Shown: positions 26,412 through 35,269 of the stretch, one piece after another
How positions within the stretch are numbered: the stretch's first letter is position 1
Layout: each line of letters opens with the position of its first letter
Notes under the pieces: generated by a model
What the model was told of the DNA's origin: nothing
The model's database searches: none
Seen by the model: only the letters and a program-made list of their open reading frames with translations
Position numbers and translations under genes: made by a program
From: Streptomyces sp. Act143
Lineage (GTDB): Bacteria > Actinomycetota > Actinomycetes > Streptomycetales > Streptomycetaceae
DNA length: 64,000 bases
Reading direction: 5' to 3'
Assembly: GCF_003143935.1 (NCBI RefSeq)
Contig: NZ_QFRX01000001.1
Span: 9,145,403-9,209,402, forward strand

Positions 26412-28055
26412 TCAGGAGCCCGCGCCGGCCATCAGCCGTATGCCCTCACGGATGCGTGCGGGGGAGAGGTGCGCGTAACCGATCACCAGCCGCACCTCCG
26501 CGGAGTCGCCGGCGCGCAGGTGCATGCACGCCGACAGGGGGCGCACGGTCACCCCGGCCGCCGCCACCCGGGCGAGGAAGCGCTCTTCGGGTCCGTACCG
26601 CTGCGGCAGCGTGGCGATGACGTGCAGTCCGGCGGCGATCCCGGACACCCGCGAGCCGGGGAAGTGCTCCGCCAGCGCGGCCACCAGCGTGTCGCGCCGC
26701 TCGCGGTAGGCGTGCTGGCAGCGGCGCAGTTGCCGGTCGTAGTCGCCGCGCTCCACGAACCGGGTGAAGGCCGCCTGGTCGAGGGTGGGGTGGCCGAGGT
26801 CCATGGTCCGCTTGCGCTCGATCACCTCGTCGGCGAGCGACTCCGGTACGAGCAGCCAGCCGAGCCGCAGCCCCGGGGCGAGGGACTTGCTGACCGAGCC
26901 CGCGTAGGCCACCCGCTCCGGGTCGAGCCCCTGGAGCGCGCCGACGGGGGCGCGGTCGTAGCGGAAGTCGCCGTCGTAGTCGTCCTCCAGGAGGTACCCG
27001 TCCACGGACCGTGCCCAGTCGAGCAGTTCGGCCCGGCGCCGCGCGGAGCAGGCGATGCCGGTGGGGTACTGGTGGGCGGGCGTCGTCACGACCGCGCGGA
27101 CGCCCGACGCCCGCAGCGGCTCCAGCGCGAGCCCTTCCCCGTCCAGCGGTACGGGTACCGGGGTGACGCCGGCGGCCGCGTACAGGTCGTCGTGCTGGGG
27201 GCTGCCCGGATCCTCCACGCCCACCGTGCGCAACCCGCGCGCGTGGAGCGCGAAGCCGAGCAGGGTCGTCGCCTGGGCCACCCCGGAGACCACCACGATC
27301 CGTTCCGGATCGGCGACCACGCCCCGGCGGCGCACGAGCAGTTCGGCCAGCGCGGTGCGCAGCCGGGGCAGGCCGCGCGGGTCGGGATAGCCGAGCTCGT
27401 GGTGCGGCAGCTCCGCCAGCACCGCGCGCTGTGCCGCGGCCCAGGCGGTCCTGGGGAACAGCGACAGGTCCGGGCTCCCCGGCACGAAGTCGGCCCGGGC
27501 ACCGGGCGGACGGGGTGCGAGGTCACGCGCGCGTGGCGGGGCGGCCCGTACGGCACCGCCCACCCAGGTACCCGCGCCCCGGCCGCTGCGCAGATACCCC
27601 TCCGCCGTCAACTGCTCGTACGCCTCGGTGATCAGACCCCGTGAGACCCCGAGGTCGGCCGCGAGATCCCGGCTCGACGGCAGCCGGGTCCCGGCTGCGA
27701 GCCGTCCCGACCGCACGGCCTCCCGCAGCGCCGCCTGCAACGACCGCCCACGCGCGCGTGCGGGCGCGGAAACAGCCGGAAGCAACAGCACCTCCCAGGC
27801 AACCGAGCCACCGGGTCCCTGCGATCCCGACTCCTGCGCCGGGTCATCTGCTCTTCCCGGGGTCGTCACCGGCCCCGGGTCATCTGCTTCTCCCGATTCC
27901 GGCACCCGCGCCGAGCCGCCAGGTCCTCCCAAGCCCGACACCGGCCCCGGGTCATCTGCTTCTCCCGATTCCGGCACCCGCGCCGAGCCGCCAGGTCCTC
28001 CCAAGCCCGACACCCGCACCGAGTCACCACGTCCCCCCGAGCCCGACACCCGCAC
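26412..28055 (-). CDS. MocR/PdxR-type GntR regulator with aminotransferase domain
   Basis: Up to 547 residues. After a variable N-terminus comes a GntR winged helix (GTRLPSSRDLAADLGVSRGL) and an aminotransferase-fold domain with the PLP lysine in AYAGSVSKSLAPGLRLGWLL and the preceding LLEDDYDGDFRY. MocR proteins use PLP as a ligand. Normal members begin close to WEVLLLP (near residue 88 here). The extra residues include two identical 24-residue units encoded by a perfect 72-bp repeat. A GTG at 28055, or 28049, has GGGGAGGG upstream; whether the repeats are translated is uncertain. Divergent from the EamA exporter, its likely target. Confidence 0.87.
   Translation of the reverse strand: MRVSGSGGRGDSVRVSGLGGPGGSARVPESGEADDPGPVSGLGGPGGSARVPESGEADDPGPVTTPGRADDPAQESGSQGPGGSVAWEVLLLPAVSAPARARGRSLQAALREAVRSGRLAAGTRLPSSRDLAADLGVSRGLITEAYEQLTAEGYLRSGRGAGTWVGGAVRAAPPRARDLAPRPPGARADFVPGSPDLSLFPRTAWAAAQRAVLAELPHHELGYPDPRGLPRLRTALAELLVRRRGVVADPERIVVVSGVAQATTLLGFALHARGLRTVGVEDPGSPQHDDLYAAAGVTPVPVPLDGEGLALEPLRASGVRAVVTTPAHQYPTGIACSARRRAELLDWARSVDGYLLEDDYDGDFRYDRAPVGALQGLDPERVAYAGSVSKSLAPGLRLGWLLVPESLADEVIERKRTMDLGHPTLDQAAFTRFVERGDYDRQLRRCQHAYRERRDTLVAALAEHFPGSRVSGIAAGLHVIATLPQRYGPEERFLARVAAAGVTVRPLSACMHLRAGDSAEVRLVIGYAHLSPARIREGIRLMAGAGS
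27871..28014. repeat. Perfect 72-bp tandem duplication
   Basis: The segment 27871-27942 is repeated exactly at 27943-28014. The period equals 24 codons, so a reading frame through it stays open. Parts of the flanks (GGGTCATCTGC... at 27841) look like a third, partial copy. Confidence 0.92.
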
Positions 28056-28147
28056 CCGCCCTCCCCGTCACCGATCCCGATTGGTCCCCGATCATGTCCC
28101 GTCAATGGACCTTAAACCGGACCGCCCCCCTTCCTAGCGTCACTCTC
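28056..28147. promoter_or_regulatory. MocR/EamA divergent promoter region
   Basis: The 92 bases between the divergent genes contain GGTCC near 28083 and AATGGACC near 28108, a GGTCC/GGACC inverted pair about 19 bases apart, followed by a second GGACC. MocR regulators commonly bind such spaced GGTCC-type half-sites. No clear -35/-10 pair was found. Confidence 0.4.
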
Positions 28148-29311
28148 ATGAACGCCACCACCCGCGGAACCCTGCTCGCCGCATTCGCGTGCGTCCTCGT
28201 CGGCGCGTCCTTCACGGCCAACAGCAAGCTCGGCGACTACCCGTACGCGGGCGGCCAGTTCCTCCGCTACGGGCTGGCCTGTCTGCTGCTCCTGCCCCTC
28301 GCCGGCCGGGGTGCCTCGATCCGGCTGCGGGCGCTGGGGCCGCGCTCATGGGGCCGCCTCGCGCTCCTCGCGGCCATCGGCATGGTCGGCTTCAACATGG
28401 CCGTCATCGCCGCCGAGCGGACCGCGGAACCCGCCGTTCCCGGCGTCTTCGTGGGCTGCGCCCCTGTCGTGGTGGCCGTCGTCGTCCCGGCGCTCGACGG
28501 GCGTCGGCCGCAACGTACCGTCCTGTACGGGGCGTTGCTCGTGGCCGTCGGGGCCTTCGCCGTCCAGGGCTGGGGGCGTACGGACGGGGTCGGCCTCGCC
28601 TTCTCCGTGTGCGCGCTCGCCGGCGAGGTCGGCTTCGCGGTGCTCGCCGTGCCCGTGCTGCGTCCCCTGGGCCCGCGGCTGCTGTCCGCCACGGTGTGCG
28701 GCGTCGCCGCGGCCGAGTCCCTGGCGGCGGGGCTCCTCCTGGACGGCACCGCGTGGCTGCGCCGGCCCGGCGGCACCGAGGCCGCCGCGCTGCTGTGGCA
28801 GGCGGCCGTCGTCACGGTCGTCGGCTTCGTCTGCTGGTACATGGGCATGCAGCGGATCGGCGCGGAGCGCGCCACGCTCTTCTCCGGTCTCATCCCGGTC
28901 GCCGCCGCCTGCACCGCCCCGCTCGTCGGCACCGGGGCGTACGGCGCCGCCCAGGCCGTGGGCAGTGGCCTGGTCGGCGCCGGGGTCGCCCTCGGATCGG
29001 GTGCGTTCGCGAGGAACCGGAAGACCTCAGCGGCTGCCGTCGAGGATCACGCGCGCGACGAGCGCCGGGTCGTCGTTCATCGGGCAGTGGCCGCATCCGG
29101 GCAGCCGCACGAGGCGGGCCTTGGGGATGACGTGCTTGGCGCGGACCCCTTGGCGGCGCAGCAGGATGCGGTCCTTGCTGCCCCAGGCCACGGTGACGGG
29201 GATACCGGGAATGTCGTCCGTGAACCGGACGGAGCCGCCCGCGCGGAGGGTCTCGGCGAAGCCCGTCGCGTTCACCAGCGCGAGCGTCTCGGCGACGACG
29301 GCCTCGGGTGA
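28148..29311 (+). CDS. EamA/DMT-family transporter, 3' end reads into antisense gene
   Basis: Residues 1-300 are a ten-helix DMT transporter of the EamA type: two five-helix repeats, the first starting GTLLAAFACVLVGASFTAN and the second GLAFSVCALAGEVGFAVLAV, ending near GSGLVGAGVALGSGAFA. Such proteins export metabolites. The domain ends about residue 296, but no stop occurs for another 90 codons, which are antisense to the hydrolase gene at 29027 and look artefactual in composition. A lost stop or late frameshift is likely. The divergent MocR gene probably regulates it. Confidence 0.8.
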   Translation: MNATTRGTLLAAFACVLVGASFTANSKLGDYPYAGGQFLRYGLACLLLLPLAGRGASIRLRALGPRSWGRLALLAAIGMVGFNMAVIAAERTAEPAVPGVFVGCAPVVVAVVVPALDGRRPQRTVLYGALLVAVGAFAVQGWGRTDGVGLAFSVCALAGEVGFAVLAVPVLRPLGPRLLSATVCGVAAAESLAAGLLLDGTAWLRRPGGTEAAALLWQAAVVTVVGFVCWYMGMQRIGAERATLFSGLIPVAAACTAPLVGTGAYGAAQAVGSGLVGAGVALGSGAFARNRKTSAAAVEDHARDERRVVVHRAVAASGQPHEAGLGDDVLGADPLAAQQDAVLAAPGHGDGDTGNVVREPDGAARAEGLGEARRVHQRERLGDDGLG

Positions 29312-29857
29312 GCGGCGGCCCGGACGGGCGTAGATGGTGCTCGTCAGCGCGGTCCGGCCGGCCGCCGACCGGGACAGCCGCTCGACCACGGGCAGCGGCA
29401 TCTGCTGGGCGATCCCCCGCATGGCGAGCAGCACGCTGAAGGCGTAGCGCCGCTCGGCCTCCGACCAGAATCCCGCGGGAGCCAGTGCGGTGACGGACCG
29501 CACGAGCTTCTCCCGGCCGAGTTCCAGGGCGAGCAGACCGCCGAGCGAGTTGCCCGCCACATGCGGCCTTTCCAGTTCCAGCTCCGCGCAGAGGGCGCGG
29601 AACACGGCGGTGGTGGTGGCCAGGTCGTACGAGAGTCCGTCCGGGAGCGCCGGGGAGGCGCCGAAGCCCGGCAGGTCCACGGCGATCACCTCGCGCTCGG
29701 TCGCCAGGATGTCCACGACCGGGTCCCATGCCTGCCGGTGGTGCCCTATGCCGTGCAGCAAGAGCAGCGGCTCACCGCTGCCCACGCGCGCGTAGTCGAC
29801 CGTCACGGACCGCGGGCCGTGCGGGGAAGGGACGTTGACAGAGACGGTGGCGGTCAT
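29027..29857 (-). CDS. Alpha/beta hydrolase
   Basis: 276 residues with the alpha/beta-hydrolase fold: oxyanion segment LLLLHGIGHHRQAW, nucleophile elbow VAGNSLGGLLALELG (Ser near residue 104), acid around AWGSKDRIL, and catalytic His in GCGHCPMNDDPALV. Substrate unknown; most like actinobacterial lyase/esterase-type hydrolases. ATG at 29857. It faces the EamA gene tail to tail and diverges from the ECF41 sigma gene. Confidence 0.9.
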   Translation of the reverse strand: MTATVSVNVPSPHGPRSVTVDYARVGSGEPLLLLHGIGHHRQAWDPVVDILATEREVIAVDLPGFGASPALPDGLSYDLATTTAVFRALCAELELERPHVAGNSLGGLLALELGREKLVRSVTALAPAGFWSEAERRYAFSVLLAMRGIAQQMPLPVVERLSRSAAGRTALTSTIYARPGRRSPEAVVAETLALVNATGFAETLRAGGSVRFTDDIPGIPVTVAWGSKDRILLRRQGVRAKHVIPKARLVRLPGCGHCPMNDDPALVARVILDGSR

Positions 29858-29998
29858 GGGGGTGTGCTCCTCGTCCGGGGTCGCTGGCGGATGGCGCGTA
29901 GACAGCTTGTCAGCAATTGCTACCGGCGGGTAGCCCCTGTGGCGCGGACCCCCCGATTCCGCCTGGACAGGGCGGGGTGCGTCGGATGGGATGGTGCC

Positions 29999-30880
29999 GT
30001 GAGCGCCGACACCGTGACCGACGTATTCGAAGAGCACCGCCCCGTGCTGATGGGAGTGGCCTACCGCATGCTGGGGCGGGTGGCCGACGCGGAGGACGTG
30101 GTCCAGGAGGCATGGTTCCGCTGGTCCGGAGCCGACCGGGACGGCGTGCGCGAGCCGCGCGGCTACCTCGTGCGGATCACGACCCGCCTCGCCATCGACC
30201 GGCTCCGCCGCATCAAGGCGCGCAACGAGGCCTACGTCGGCCCGTGGCTGCCGGAGCCGTACGTCACCGACTTCGGGGACGTCGTCCCCGACACCGCGGA
30301 GCGGTCTGTCCTCGCCGACTCGGTCTCCCTCGCCGTCCTGGTCGTCCTGGAGTCGCTCTCGCCGCTGGAACGCGCGGTGTTCGTGCTCAGGGAGGCCTTC
30401 GGATACCCGTACGCGGACATCGCCGCGATGCTGGAGCGGGAGGAACCCGCGGTGCGCCAGCTCGCCGGGCGGGCCCGCAAGCACGTCGAGGAACGCCGGC
30501 CCCGCTACGAGGTGGACCCCGTCCAGCGCCGGGAGCTCACCGAGCGCTTCCTGGCCGCCGCCGCGGAGGGCGACCTGGAGGGGCTCATGTCGATGCTGGC
30601 CCCCGACGTCCGCCTCGTCGGCGACAGCGGCGGCAAGTCGAAGGCCCCGCTGCGGATTCTCGAGACCGCGGACAATGTGGGCCGTTTCCTGGTGGGCGCC
30701 GGCCGCAAGGGCATCCCGGACCTGTCCTGGCGCTTCGTGGAGGTCAACGGCGGCCCCGCGGTGCTGGTCCTGTCCGGCGGCAAGCCCGACTCGGTCTTCC
30801 AGGTGGACATCGCCGACGGCGTGATCCAGTCGGTCTACGTCGTCCGCAACCCTGACAAGCTGCAATCGCTTTCCGCCTAG
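29999..30880 (+). CDS. ECF41-group (SigJ-like) RNA polymerase sigma factor
   Basis: 293 residues. Sigma region 2 (YRMLGRVADAEDVVQEAWFRW) and region 4 (LSPLERAVFVLREAFGYPYADIA) are followed by a SnoaL-like C-terminal domain, the arrangement of the ECF41 group, where this domain acts as a built-in switch. The group's hallmark C-terminal motif NPDKL is present near the end, and a linker with DSGGKSKAP resembles the DGGGK motif. The GTG at 29999 was chosen by homology to the MSADxVT-type start. ECF41 genes are usually next to a COMM-type oxidoreductase; here the neighbour is an alpha/beta hydrolase. Confidence 0.9.
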   Translation: MSADTVTDVFEEHRPVLMGVAYRMLGRVADAEDVVQEAWFRWSGADRDGVREPRGYLVRITTRLAIDRLRRIKARNEAYVGPWLPEPYVTDFGDVVPDTAERSVLADSVSLAVLVVLESLSPLERAVFVLREAFGYPYADIAAMLEREEPAVRQLAGRARKHVEERRPRYEVDPVQRRELTERFLAAAAEGDLEGLMSMLAPDVRLVGDSGGKSKAPLRILETADNVGRFLVGAGRKGIPDLSWRFVEVNGGPAVLVLSGGKPDSVFQVDIADGVIQSVYVVRNPDKLQSLSA

Positions 30881-30896
30881 CGGCCCGCCGGTCGAC

Positions 30897-30926
30897 AGCC
30901 CCCGTCCGGTGCGACGGGGGCTTTGC
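30897..30926 (+). terminator. Terminator after the ECF41 gene
   Basis: AGCCCCCGTC (30897-30906) pairs with GACGGGGGCT (30913-30922), loop of 6 bases, then TTTG. It starts 17 bases past the sigma-factor stop. Confidence 0.88.
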
Positions 30927-31011
30927 CGTCATGTCACGAACACCGCCGCGTGCGAACGCTCGATGAACGCCGCGCGCCCCCGTCCCTGTGAGTGCTCCGG
31001 GGGATCGAGGA

Positions 31012-31046
31012 TTGGTCTTGACCAAGGGTGGGGGCCGCCCTATGGT
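31012..31046 (+). promoter_or_regulatory. Promoter with overlapping GntR/DasR-like operator
   Basis: TTGACC at 31018-31023 and TATGGT at 31041-31046 are 17 bases apart, a good vegetative-type promoter for the GntR gene at 31123. Overlapping the -35 is the palindrome TTGGTCTTGACCAA (31012-31025). This matches the TGGTCT-N-GACCA pattern bound by DasR/YvoA-type regulators, so the gene probably represses itself. Confidence 0.7.
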
Positions 31047-31122
31047 CGCAGAGAAGTGCAACAACCTTTAATAAACAAGGGCGCTAAAACGCCGCCGGAC
31101 CACGGCGATTGCGGAGGACAGG

Positions 31123-31884
31123 GTGGGGACCACGCAACTGGAATCGGTGCCGGAACCGAAGTACTGGCATCTGAAGACCGTGCTGAGTGAGGCACTGGAC
31201 TCCGAGTTCTCCGTGGGCGAGATCCTGCCCAACGAACGCGACCTCGCCGCCCGCTTCGGCGTCGCCCGCGCCACACTCCGCCAGGCCCTCGAACAGCTCG
31301 AACTGGAAGGCCGTCTCCAGCGCCGCCGCGGCGTCGGTACGACGGTCGCGCCGCCGCGCGTGGGGGTCGCCGTCGGCACCGAGCAGCACGCCTGGCCGGG
31401 CACCGCCACCGACGCCTGGCAGCTCACCGACAGCGCGCTGGAGATCCCGCCGGCCGCCGTCGCCGCCGCGCTGGAGACCGGCCACGAGGAGCCCGTGCAC
31501 ATCGTGCGCCGCTCCCGGATGACACACGGCCAGCCCGTCGCCGCGGAACTGCTCTACGTCCCGCAGTCGTCGGTGCCCGACCTGTCGGCCATCGACGCCC
31601 CGTCCGGGACCGCACGCGCGCGTGCGGTGCTGCGCGAGTTGCAGCGCCTGGAGCTGGAGGGACAGGACAGCGCGGTCGAACTCGGCTCGGCCCGCGCGGA
31701 CGACGCCAAGCAACTCGACCGGCTGCCGGGCGCACCCGTCCTCGTCGTCACCACCCGCTTCCTGGCGGGGGGCCGCACGGCCGCGCTGTCCGTCGCCACC
31801 TACCGTGCCGACACGTGCCGGCTGACCTTCGGCGACTCCGGCAGCGTGGAGATCCACCCGGGCCCGCAGCGCCAGGCGTCCTGA
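31123..31884 (+). CDS. GntR/HutC-family regulator (UTRA domain)
   Basis: 253 residues. Winged helix ILPNERDLAARFGVARATLRQALEQLE, then a UTRA ligand domain from about residue 90. Sequence and operator resemble the DasR/YvoA branch, which senses aminosugar phosphates, but the ligand here is unknown. The GTG at 31123 has GGAGGACA upstream. A dre-like palindrome overlaps its own promoter. The next gene, convergent, is a ROK regulator, so the neighbourhood may be devoted to sugar sensing. Confidence 0.9.
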   Translation: MGTTQLESVPEPKYWHLKTVLSEALDSEFSVGEILPNERDLAARFGVARATLRQALEQLELEGRLQRRRGVGTTVAPPRVGVAVGTEQHAWPGTATDAWQLTDSALEIPPAAVAAALETGHEEPVHIVRRSRMTHGQPVAAELLYVPQSSVPDLSAIDAPSGTARARAVLRELQRLELEGQDSAVELGSARADDAKQLDRLPGAPVLVVTTRFLAGGRTAALSVATYRADTCRLTFGDSGSVEIHPGPQRQAS

Positions 31885-31915
31885 CCGGCCGCGCCCGCCG
31901 TCGCGCCGAAACGCC

Positions 31916-31940
31916 GCGCCCCGGACAGGCTCCGGGGCGC
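31916..31940. terminator. Terminator between GntR and ROK genes
   Basis: A 10-bp perfect stem (31916-31925 with 31931-31940) and a 5-base loop, between two convergent genes ending at 31884 and 31973. Confidence 0.82.
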
Positions 31941-31972
31941 GCGCCATGTCCGAGGGCATGCCGCCGCGGCGG

Positions 31973-33130
31973 TCAGCGGCGTGCCGTCACCGTGCCCTCC
32001 ACCGCGAAGAGCTGCTCCTCCACATGGTCCAGGGCCAGCCGCAGCGCCCCCGTCGCCACCGCCGCCTCGCCGAGCAGCGACAGGGTGACCTTCGGCGGCC
32101 GCAGACAGTAACGCGCCAACTCCCGGCGCAGCGGCTCCAGTACGCCGTCGAGACCGGCCGCCCAGCCACCGATCACGACCAGCTCCGGGTCGAGGGCCAG
32201 GGCGAGCGCCGCCACGTCGTGCACGAGCCGCTGGATGAAGCGTTCGACGGCCGCGCGGGCCCGCTGATCGCCCTCACGGGCCTGCGCGAAGACCTCGGCG
32301 ACCGCCTGCTCGTCGAGCGGGTGCAGCGGCTCGTCCGTGGTGGACAGCAGCGTCTCCGGCGTCACCTCACGGCCCAGTAGATGCAGCGCGCCGATCTCCC
32401 CGGCCGCCCCGCCGAACCCCCGGTGCAGCCGCCCGCCGATCAGCGACCCCGCGCCCGGGCTCAGCCCGGCCAGCACGAACACCACGTCGTCGGACTCGGT
32501 CGCCGCGCCCTTCCAGTGCTCGGCGACCGCCGCGGCGTTGGCGTCGTTCTCCACCAGGACCGGGCACTTGAAGGAGCGGCTCAGCCGTTCGCCGAGCCGC
32601 AGCCCGGTCCACTCCGGCAGCGCGGCGCACAGCCGTACCGTGCCGTCCGCCTCCACGATCCCCGGTGAGGCCACTCCCACGGCCCGCAGCGAGCCGCGCG
32701 AGACGCCGGCCCGGCGCAGCAGCTCCGCCACCGCGGTCCGCAGCCGCTCCAGCCGCTCGTCGGCGGGGGCCGACTCGGCCACGTCCTTCGCGACGGCGCC
32801 GAGCACCCGGCCGTCCAGGTCCGACAGCAGCGCGGCCACCCGGTGCGAGCCGATGTCGAGGCCCAGCAGATGACCCGCCTCGGCCCGGAACCGGAACCGC
32901 CGCGCGGGCCGCCCCTGACGCCGTACGACGCTTTCGTCCGCCGCCTTCTCGACGACGTACCCGGCCTCGATCAGCCCCTCGACCACGCCCTCGACCGTGG
33001 GCCGGGACAGGCCCGTCACGCGGGTGATCTCGGTGAGCGTCGCGCAGTCCGTGGCGCGCAGCGCGTGCAGCACCACCGCGGAGTTGATCCTCCGCAGCAG
33101 CGAGGGATCCCCGCCGGTCAGCCGCCCCAA
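31973..33130 (-). CDS. ROK-family transcriptional regulator
   Basis: 385 residues. An N-terminal winged helix (CATLTEITRVTGLSRPTVEGVV) is followed by a sugar-kinase fold: LGLDIGSHRVAALLSDLDG (phosphate 1 region) and GFGGAAGEIGALHLLG. The cysteine-rich zinc motif of many ROK proteins is absent. A start at TTG 33130 fits best: GGGAGG sits 7 bases upstream and the protein then begins LGRLTGGDPSLLRRIN, matching the family start. The open frame extends upstream to a GTG at 33184 without a ribosome site. Confidence 0.9.
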   Translation of the reverse strand: MGRLTGGDPSLLRRINSAVVLHALRATDCATLTEITRVTGLSRPTVEGVVEGLIEAGYVVEKAADESVVRRQGRPARRFRFRAEAGHLLGLDIGSHRVAALLSDLDGRVLGAVAKDVAESAPADERLERLRTAVAELLRRAGVSRGSLRAVGVASPGIVEADGTVRLCAALPEWTGLRLGERLSRSFKCPVLVENDANAAAVAEHWKGAATESDDVVFVLAGLSPGAGSLIGGRLHRGFGGAAGEIGALHLLGREVTPETLLSTTDEPLHPLDEQAVAEVFAQAREGDQRARAAVERFIQRLVHDVAALALALDPELVVIGGWAAGLDGVLEPLRRELARYCLRPPKVTLSLLGEAAVATGALRLALDHVEEQLFAVEGTVTARR

Positions 33131-33314
33131 CGTCCGTCCTCCCAGCTCGTGCGCGTGTTGGCCGGATCGTACCCGGCGCGCCACCGGGTGGGGCCGCGGC
33201 GGGTCGATTTCCGTCCGCGGCGCCGTCGCGGACGGGTGCGCCCACGCGGCGGAGCCGCATGGCGATACAGCCCCGCGCCCCCTTGGGGCGCTGCTCGGCC
33301 GCCCCTGTCGTGCC

Positions 33315-33977
33315 TCACCCCGGTGCCACGAAACCCGACTCGTACGCCGCGATCACCGCCTGGGTGCGATCCCGCGCGCCCAGCTTGGCCAGCACGGCGC
33401 TCACATGGGACTTCACCGTCTCGGTCCCCACCACCAGCCGGGCGGCGATCTCCGCGTTCGACAGGCCCCGCGCCATCAGCCGCAGCACCTCGGCCTCCCG
33501 CTCGGTCAGCTGCGCCCGCTCCATCACGGCCCGGGCCGCACGGTTCCCGCCGCCCTCGCCGTACTCGGCGGCGAGCTGCCGCACCGACGCCGGGAACAGC
33601 AGCGACTCGCCCTCGGCGACCAGCCGTACCGCGTGCACGATCTCGGCGGGCCGGGCCCGCTTCAGCAGGAACCCGTCGGCACCGGCCCGCAGCGCCTCGT
33701 ACACGTACTCGTCGTTCTCGAACGTCGTCACCACGAGGATCTTCGGCGGCTCCGGCACCGTCCGCAGCACCGCGCGGGTGGCCTCGATCCCGTCCAGCAG
33801 CGGCATCCGTACGTCCATGGCGACCACGTCCGGCCGCAGCTGCCGCACCAGCGGAATCACCGCCGCCCCGTCCGCCGCCTCCCCGACCACCTCGATGTCG
33901 GGCTGGGCCTCCAACACCGCCCGCAGACCCGCGCGTACGAGGGGTTCGTCGTCGACGAGGAGAACGGTGACCGGCAT
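33315..33977 (-). CDS. NarL/FixJ-type response regulator
   Basis: 220 residues. The receiver domain has acidic pocket VLLVDDEPLVRAG, phospho-acceptor Asp54 in VVAMDVRMPLLDG and Lys of FLLKRARP. A LuxR-type helix-turn-helix follows: LTEREAEVLRLMARGLSNAEIA. Cognate kinase is the gene 14 bases upstream in the same operon. The divergent ABC exporter at 35270 is the probable target. Confidence 0.94.
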   Translation of the reverse strand: MPVTVLLVDDEPLVRAGLRAVLEAQPDIEVVGEAADGAAVIPLVRQLRPDVVAMDVRMPLLDGIEATRAVLRTVPEPPKILVVTTFENDEYVYEALRAGADGFLLKRARPAEIVHAVRLVAEGESLLFPASVRQLAAEYGEGGGNRAARAVMERAQLTEREAEVLRLMARGLSNAEIAARLVVGTETVKSHVSAVLAKLGARDRTQAVIAAYESGFVAPG

Positions 33978-33991
33978 CCGGCCAGCGTAGA

Positions 33992-35161
33992 TCAGCGCAC
34001 CGGCAGCTCCACACGCACCTGCCAGTCACCCTGGTCCGGCCCGGTGTGCGCCCGCCCGCCCAGCAGAGCCGCGCGCTCGCGTATGCCCCGCAGCCCGCTG
34101 CCCCTGCCGGGCCCGGCGACGTCGGCGGTGAGCGGATTGCGGACCTCCAGGAGGAGCGAGCCCGCGTCCACCGCGACCCGGACCCGGACCGGGACGGCCC
34201 CCGCATGCCGCAGCACGTTGGTCAGCGACTCCTGGAGGATGCGATAGCCCTCGCGGGAGACCGGCCCGGGCACGGTGTCGAGGGGGCCGGTCATGTCGAC
34301 GTCGACCTTGGCGCCCGACACGCGCGCGGACTCCAGCAGGCGATCGGCGTCGGTGAGCGTCGGCCGGCTGCTGACCGGGCGCTCCGACTCGCGCAGGATG
34401 CCGAGCACGCGCTCCAGGTCCTCCAGGGCGGCCCGGCCCGTCTCCTCGATGGCGTCCAGCGCGCGGTCGGTGAAGGCCGGGTCGCCCGCCGCCCGCGCGG
34501 CGCCCGCCTGGACGACCGCGACGGTCAGGGCGTGGCCGATGGAGTCGTGCAGTTCGCGGGCGATGCGGGTGCGCTCCAGCAACTGTTCGGTGCGCTCCTC
34601 CATGGCGGCGAGACGGTCGGCGGGGGAGGGGCCGAGAAGGCGGCGGGCGAGCGCCGTGATCAGGTGCCCCGAACCGACCACGGTGGCCGCCAGCACGGCC
34701 AGCGCGGGCGGCACCAGCAGCAGGTGCCACCAGTGGTGGCCGTCGAGCAGGAACAGCACGCCCTCGTCGGCGTCGCCGCCGAACGGGGACAGCGTCAAGT
34801 CCAGGGCCGCGAGCAGGAGGTTGAAGGTGAACATGGAGATGGCGCAGCCCAGCAGCAGCCGCGCCTGCAGCCAGAGCACCACCCGCCCCCGGTCGCTCCA
34901 GGACACGGACGGCGCGACGACGATCTCGGTGTTCCGGCTGTCGTGCCGGTGACCGGTCAGCAGCAGCCTCGCCTGGAGCCCCTCCACGGTCCGCATCGCC
35001 GGCACCAGCCCGACCGGCACGAGGACCGCGCCCGCCACCACCCAGGTCCACCAGGCTTCCTCGACGAACAGCCACAGGGACGGCCACACGATCGCGATGT
35101 ACAGGTGCAGCAACCGTGTGTACGTCACCGCCCGGCCGAGCGGGCGCAGCAAGCGGACCAT
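33992..35161 (-). CDS. Sensor histidine kinase (HisKA_3 / NarX type)
   Basis: 389 residues. Four or so N-terminal membrane helices (YIAIVWPSLWLFV, WTWVVAGAVLVPVGLV, CAISMFTFNLLLAALDL, LLLVPPALAVLAATVV) and no large periplasmic domain, so it probably senses the membrane. The dimerisation helix carries the phosphorylated His in RIARELHDSIGHALTV. The ATPase domain has N box ILQESLTNVLRHAG and G box GRGSGLRGIRER. ATG at 35161. Diverges from the ABC exporter at 35270, a BceRS-like layout. Confidence 0.92.
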   Translation of the reverse strand: MVRLLRPLGRAVTYTRLLHLYIAIVWPSLWLFVEEAWWTWVVAGAVLVPVGLVPAMRTVEGLQARLLLTGHRHDSRNTEIVVAPSVSWSDRGRVVLWLQARLLLGCAISMFTFNLLLAALDLTLSPFGGDADEGVLFLLDGHHWWHLLLVPPALAVLAATVVGSGHLITALARRLLGPSPADRLAAMEERTEQLLERTRIARELHDSIGHALTVAVVQAGAARAAGDPAFTDRALDAIEETGRAALEDLERVLGILRESERPVSSRPTLTDADRLLESARVSGAKVDVDMTGPLDTVPGPVSREGYRILQESLTNVLRHAGAVPVRVRVAVDAGSLLLEVRNPLTADVAGPGRGSGLRGIRERAALLGGRAHTGPDQGDWQVRVELPVR

Positions 35162-35269
35162 TCCGTCATCCTGCCAGCCGCCACTGACAGCGAGCCTCCC
35201 CCGCACGGGGGAGACGATCTCCACCGGCGGGGGAGGCCCCGGCCCGGCCCGGGCGGCCAGGCTGCTGCC

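Noticed and set aside
34046..35269. Rightward in-frame extension of the ABC ATPase ORF upstream of 35270
   Set aside because: It is antisense to the histidine kinase gene; the ATPase begins naturally at MTSIEVQSLTKEYG.
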